A stretch of DNA of 16,425 nt from SAR324 cluster bacterium (GTDB taxonomy: Bacteria > SAR324 > XYD2-FULL-50-16). Below are positions 15,234 to 16,425 of this stretch, piece after piece. The notes below the pieces were generated by a model. The model saw nothing but the letters and a program-made list of their open reading frames with translations. It made no database searches and was not told the origin of the DNA. Each line of letters opens with the position of its first letter. The stretch's first letter is position 1. The stretch spans positions 1-16,425 of the forward strand of contig NVSR01000012.1 of NCBI GenBank assembly GCA_002401295.1. Reading direction: 5' to 3'. The translations under genes and the position numbers were made by a program.

Positions 15234-15959
15234 ATGAAGCCTCTCAAATCTACATTTTCCTCTGGTTTTACCCTACTGGAACTCCTCATCACCCTGACCC
15301 TCTTTGCGGCTATCATGGGTGTGTTGTTGGATACATTTTTCCAATTCAAGCAACAAAATGACCGCATTGAATCCATCCTGACCTTGCGCCAAGAGGTCCG
15401 TATCCTGGAAAAGATTCTGAGAGAAGACTTGCAGGCAGCTGTTTATCTCAAAAAGTTTATGTCCAACCCTGACAGGGATGACCGCAAGAGTGGTCTCTTC
15501 GGCATCAATAATTCTGCTGGAGAACAAGAGTTGGATAGTATTCACATGCATGTACATCGCCCTAGTCGCTTTCATCGTTCACTACCTCCAGAAAAGGATC
15601 CAGAACTTCATGAAGTCAGTTTTTTCATGGAAGAAACGGAATCCGATACCTTTGCCTTTCGACGCAGAGAAGAATATTACATTGATCCCGATATCACTGA
15701 AGGGGATGAAGGGGAGAGCATTACCCATACCATCTCCCAACGAGTCATTTCTTTTGACTTAAAATACTTCTCCAAAAATCAGGATGAAGCATTGGAGGAA
15801 TGGGATTCCAGCGAAATTACTGCGGGGCAGGATCCTTTACCTGCCGGACTCAAGGTGACGTTAGTACTAGAGGATGCTAAAGGAGAAAAAATGACCACTG
15901 CCTTCCAAATCAATTTGCATCCTCAAATGGGTGAAGACGTTACTTGGGAGAAAAAATAA
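15234..15959 (+). CDS. gspJ: Type II secretion minor pseudopilin GspJ
   Basis: Encodes 241 residues. The prepilin site is SSG|FTLLE, cleaved after G11, then LLITLTLFAAIMGVLLDTFFQF. The long helix with RQEVRILEKILREDLQAA, a polar beta-rich middle and AGLKVTLVLEDAKGE near the end match GspJ, which is larger than GspI. It forms the tip with GspI and GspK. The middle part (about 80-190) is strongly acidic and contains HMHVHRPSRFH, a histidine-rich run of unknown meaning. It starts 11 bp after gspI with only a weak ribosome binding site, and its stop overlaps the gspK start (TAATG). Confidence 0.9.
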   Translation: MKPLKSTFSSGFTLLELLITLTLFAAIMGVLLDTFFQFKQQNDRIESILTLRQEVRILEKILREDLQAAVYLKKFMSNPDRDDRKSGLFGINNSAGEQELDSIHMHVHRPSRFHRSLPPEKDPELHEVSFFMEETESDTFAFRRREEYYIDPDITEGDEGESITHTISQRVISFDLKYFSKNQDEALEEWDSSEITAGQDPLPAGLKVTLVLEDAKGEKMTTAFQINLHPQMGEDVTWEKK

Positions 15960-16425
15960 TGCATGAGAACAAGCGGGGTGTTGCTCTTTTAATGACTCTA
16001 TCAGTCATTCTCCTGCTATCCATAGCCCTGATGAAGACCTTTGAAAGCCGAACGGTAGAGGTCAAACACCTGGAAAACAACTTAAACTATTTTCGAGCCG
16101 TAACCCTTTCTCGCTCTTCCTTTCGCTTATTACTCACATTCATTCAAGAGACAGGAGTTTATAGTTTATCCCAGTATGCAAAGCAATTTCAGGGTATGCC
16201 CATCCCTTTAGAGGATTTGGGTGAAGATATCACCATCTCTAACTTAAAAGTAGAATCCCTGGATCATCGTTTTTACCTGAATCAGCGCCTCGAAAGCGGC
16301 AAAGAGCGCGCAATCGCTCTGCAAAGTTTGATTGAACATATCAAAACGAAGGAGTCAGAAGGAGCAGCATTCTACTTATCAGATGAGCAAGTGCCTAATT
16401 TTATGAGTGCAGTTAACGACTGGGT
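15959..16425 (+). CDS. gspK: Type II secretion minor pseudopilin GspK, N-terminal part
   Basis: The frame is open from the ATG at 15959 to the right edge, giving 155 codons of a protein usually near 300 residues. The prepilin site is NKRG|VALLM, cleaved after G7, followed by TLSVILLLSIALM. There is no glutamate at +5, which is the known hallmark of GspK. After the helix come NNLNYFRAVTLSRSSFRLLL, and later FYLNQRLESG and VNDWV, corresponding to the 'inLN...' and 'DWiD' motifs of the family. GspK caps the pseudopilus tip. The start uses the TAATG overlap with gspJ, so the operon is translationally coupled. gspL and gspM would be expected beyond the window. Confidence 0.88.
   Translation, partial: MHENKRGVALLMTLSVILLLSIALMKTFESRTVEVKHLENNLNYFRAVTLSRSSFRLLLTFIQETGVYSLSQYAKQFQGMPIPLEDLGEDITISNLKVESLDHRFYLNQRLESGKERAIALQSLIEHIKTKESEGAAFYLSDEQVPNFMSAVNDW

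Noticed and set aside
1..16425. CRISPR array, tRNA, rRNA, insertion sequence or prophage
   Set aside because: I found no spaced short repeats, no cloverleaf with a CCA end, no rRNA-like stretch and no transposase, integrase or phage protein.

Overview
The window reads as chromosomal DNA from a Gram-negative bacterium. The evidence is a type II secretion pseudopilin operon, two proteins with Sec-type signal peptides, and ordinary housekeeping genes (mtaB, mrp, carAB, ribF, an ABC-F ATPase). The mixture, including a possible DUF4911-like small protein between mtaB and mrp, would fit a deltaproteobacterial-type lineage (Desulfobacterota, SAR324 or similar). That placement is inference only; no rRNA or other taxonomic marker lies in the window.

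Layout. 1-1579, plus strand: the 3' end of mtaB (tRNA t6A methylthiotransferase), a small unknown protein, and mrp (Fe-S carrier P-loop ATPase). 1548-8303, minus strand, read right to left: ribF, a 364-bp spacer carrying several related inverted motifs, carA, carB, a hairpin-bearing spacer, and a coiled-coil protein with a DUF2325-like C-terminal domain. The last of these overlaps the 3' end of mrp tail to tail. 8542-9288, plus: a protein of unknown function with a CxxC motif in a thioredoxin-like context. It ends exactly where the next convergent gene ends. 9289-10755, minus: a small membrane protein, a secreted or periplasmic helical protein, and a BioD-like P-loop protein, probably one transcription unit. 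10931-12862, plus: a YbiT-like ABC-F ATPase with an added C-terminal coiled coil. 12899-12925: an inverted repeat between convergent genes. 12959-13561, minus: an unknown exported protein. 13813 to the right edge, plus: gspG-gspH-gspI-gspJ-gspK, with gspK cut by the window end.

How the genes work together. CarA and CarB form carbamoyl-phosphate synthetase for pyrimidine and arginine synthesis. Both look far more like the glutaminase and synthetase parts of the animal CAD protein than like E. coli CarAB. RibF makes FMN and FAD. Mrp and MtaB both belong to Fe-S biology (an Fe-S carrier and a radical-SAM Fe-S enzyme). GspG to GspK build the periplasmic pseudopilus of a type II secretion system; gspC to gspF are not upstream here, so the system is split between loci or ordered differently.

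I found no CRISPR array, insertion sequence, tRNA, rRNA or phage gene. I do not see a clearly new multi-gene system. The most worthwhile leads are the CAD-like CarAB, the coiled-coil/DUF2325-like protein, the orphan BioD-like gene with its secreted neighbour, the four-copy motif upstream of carA, and the acidic leader of GspG.
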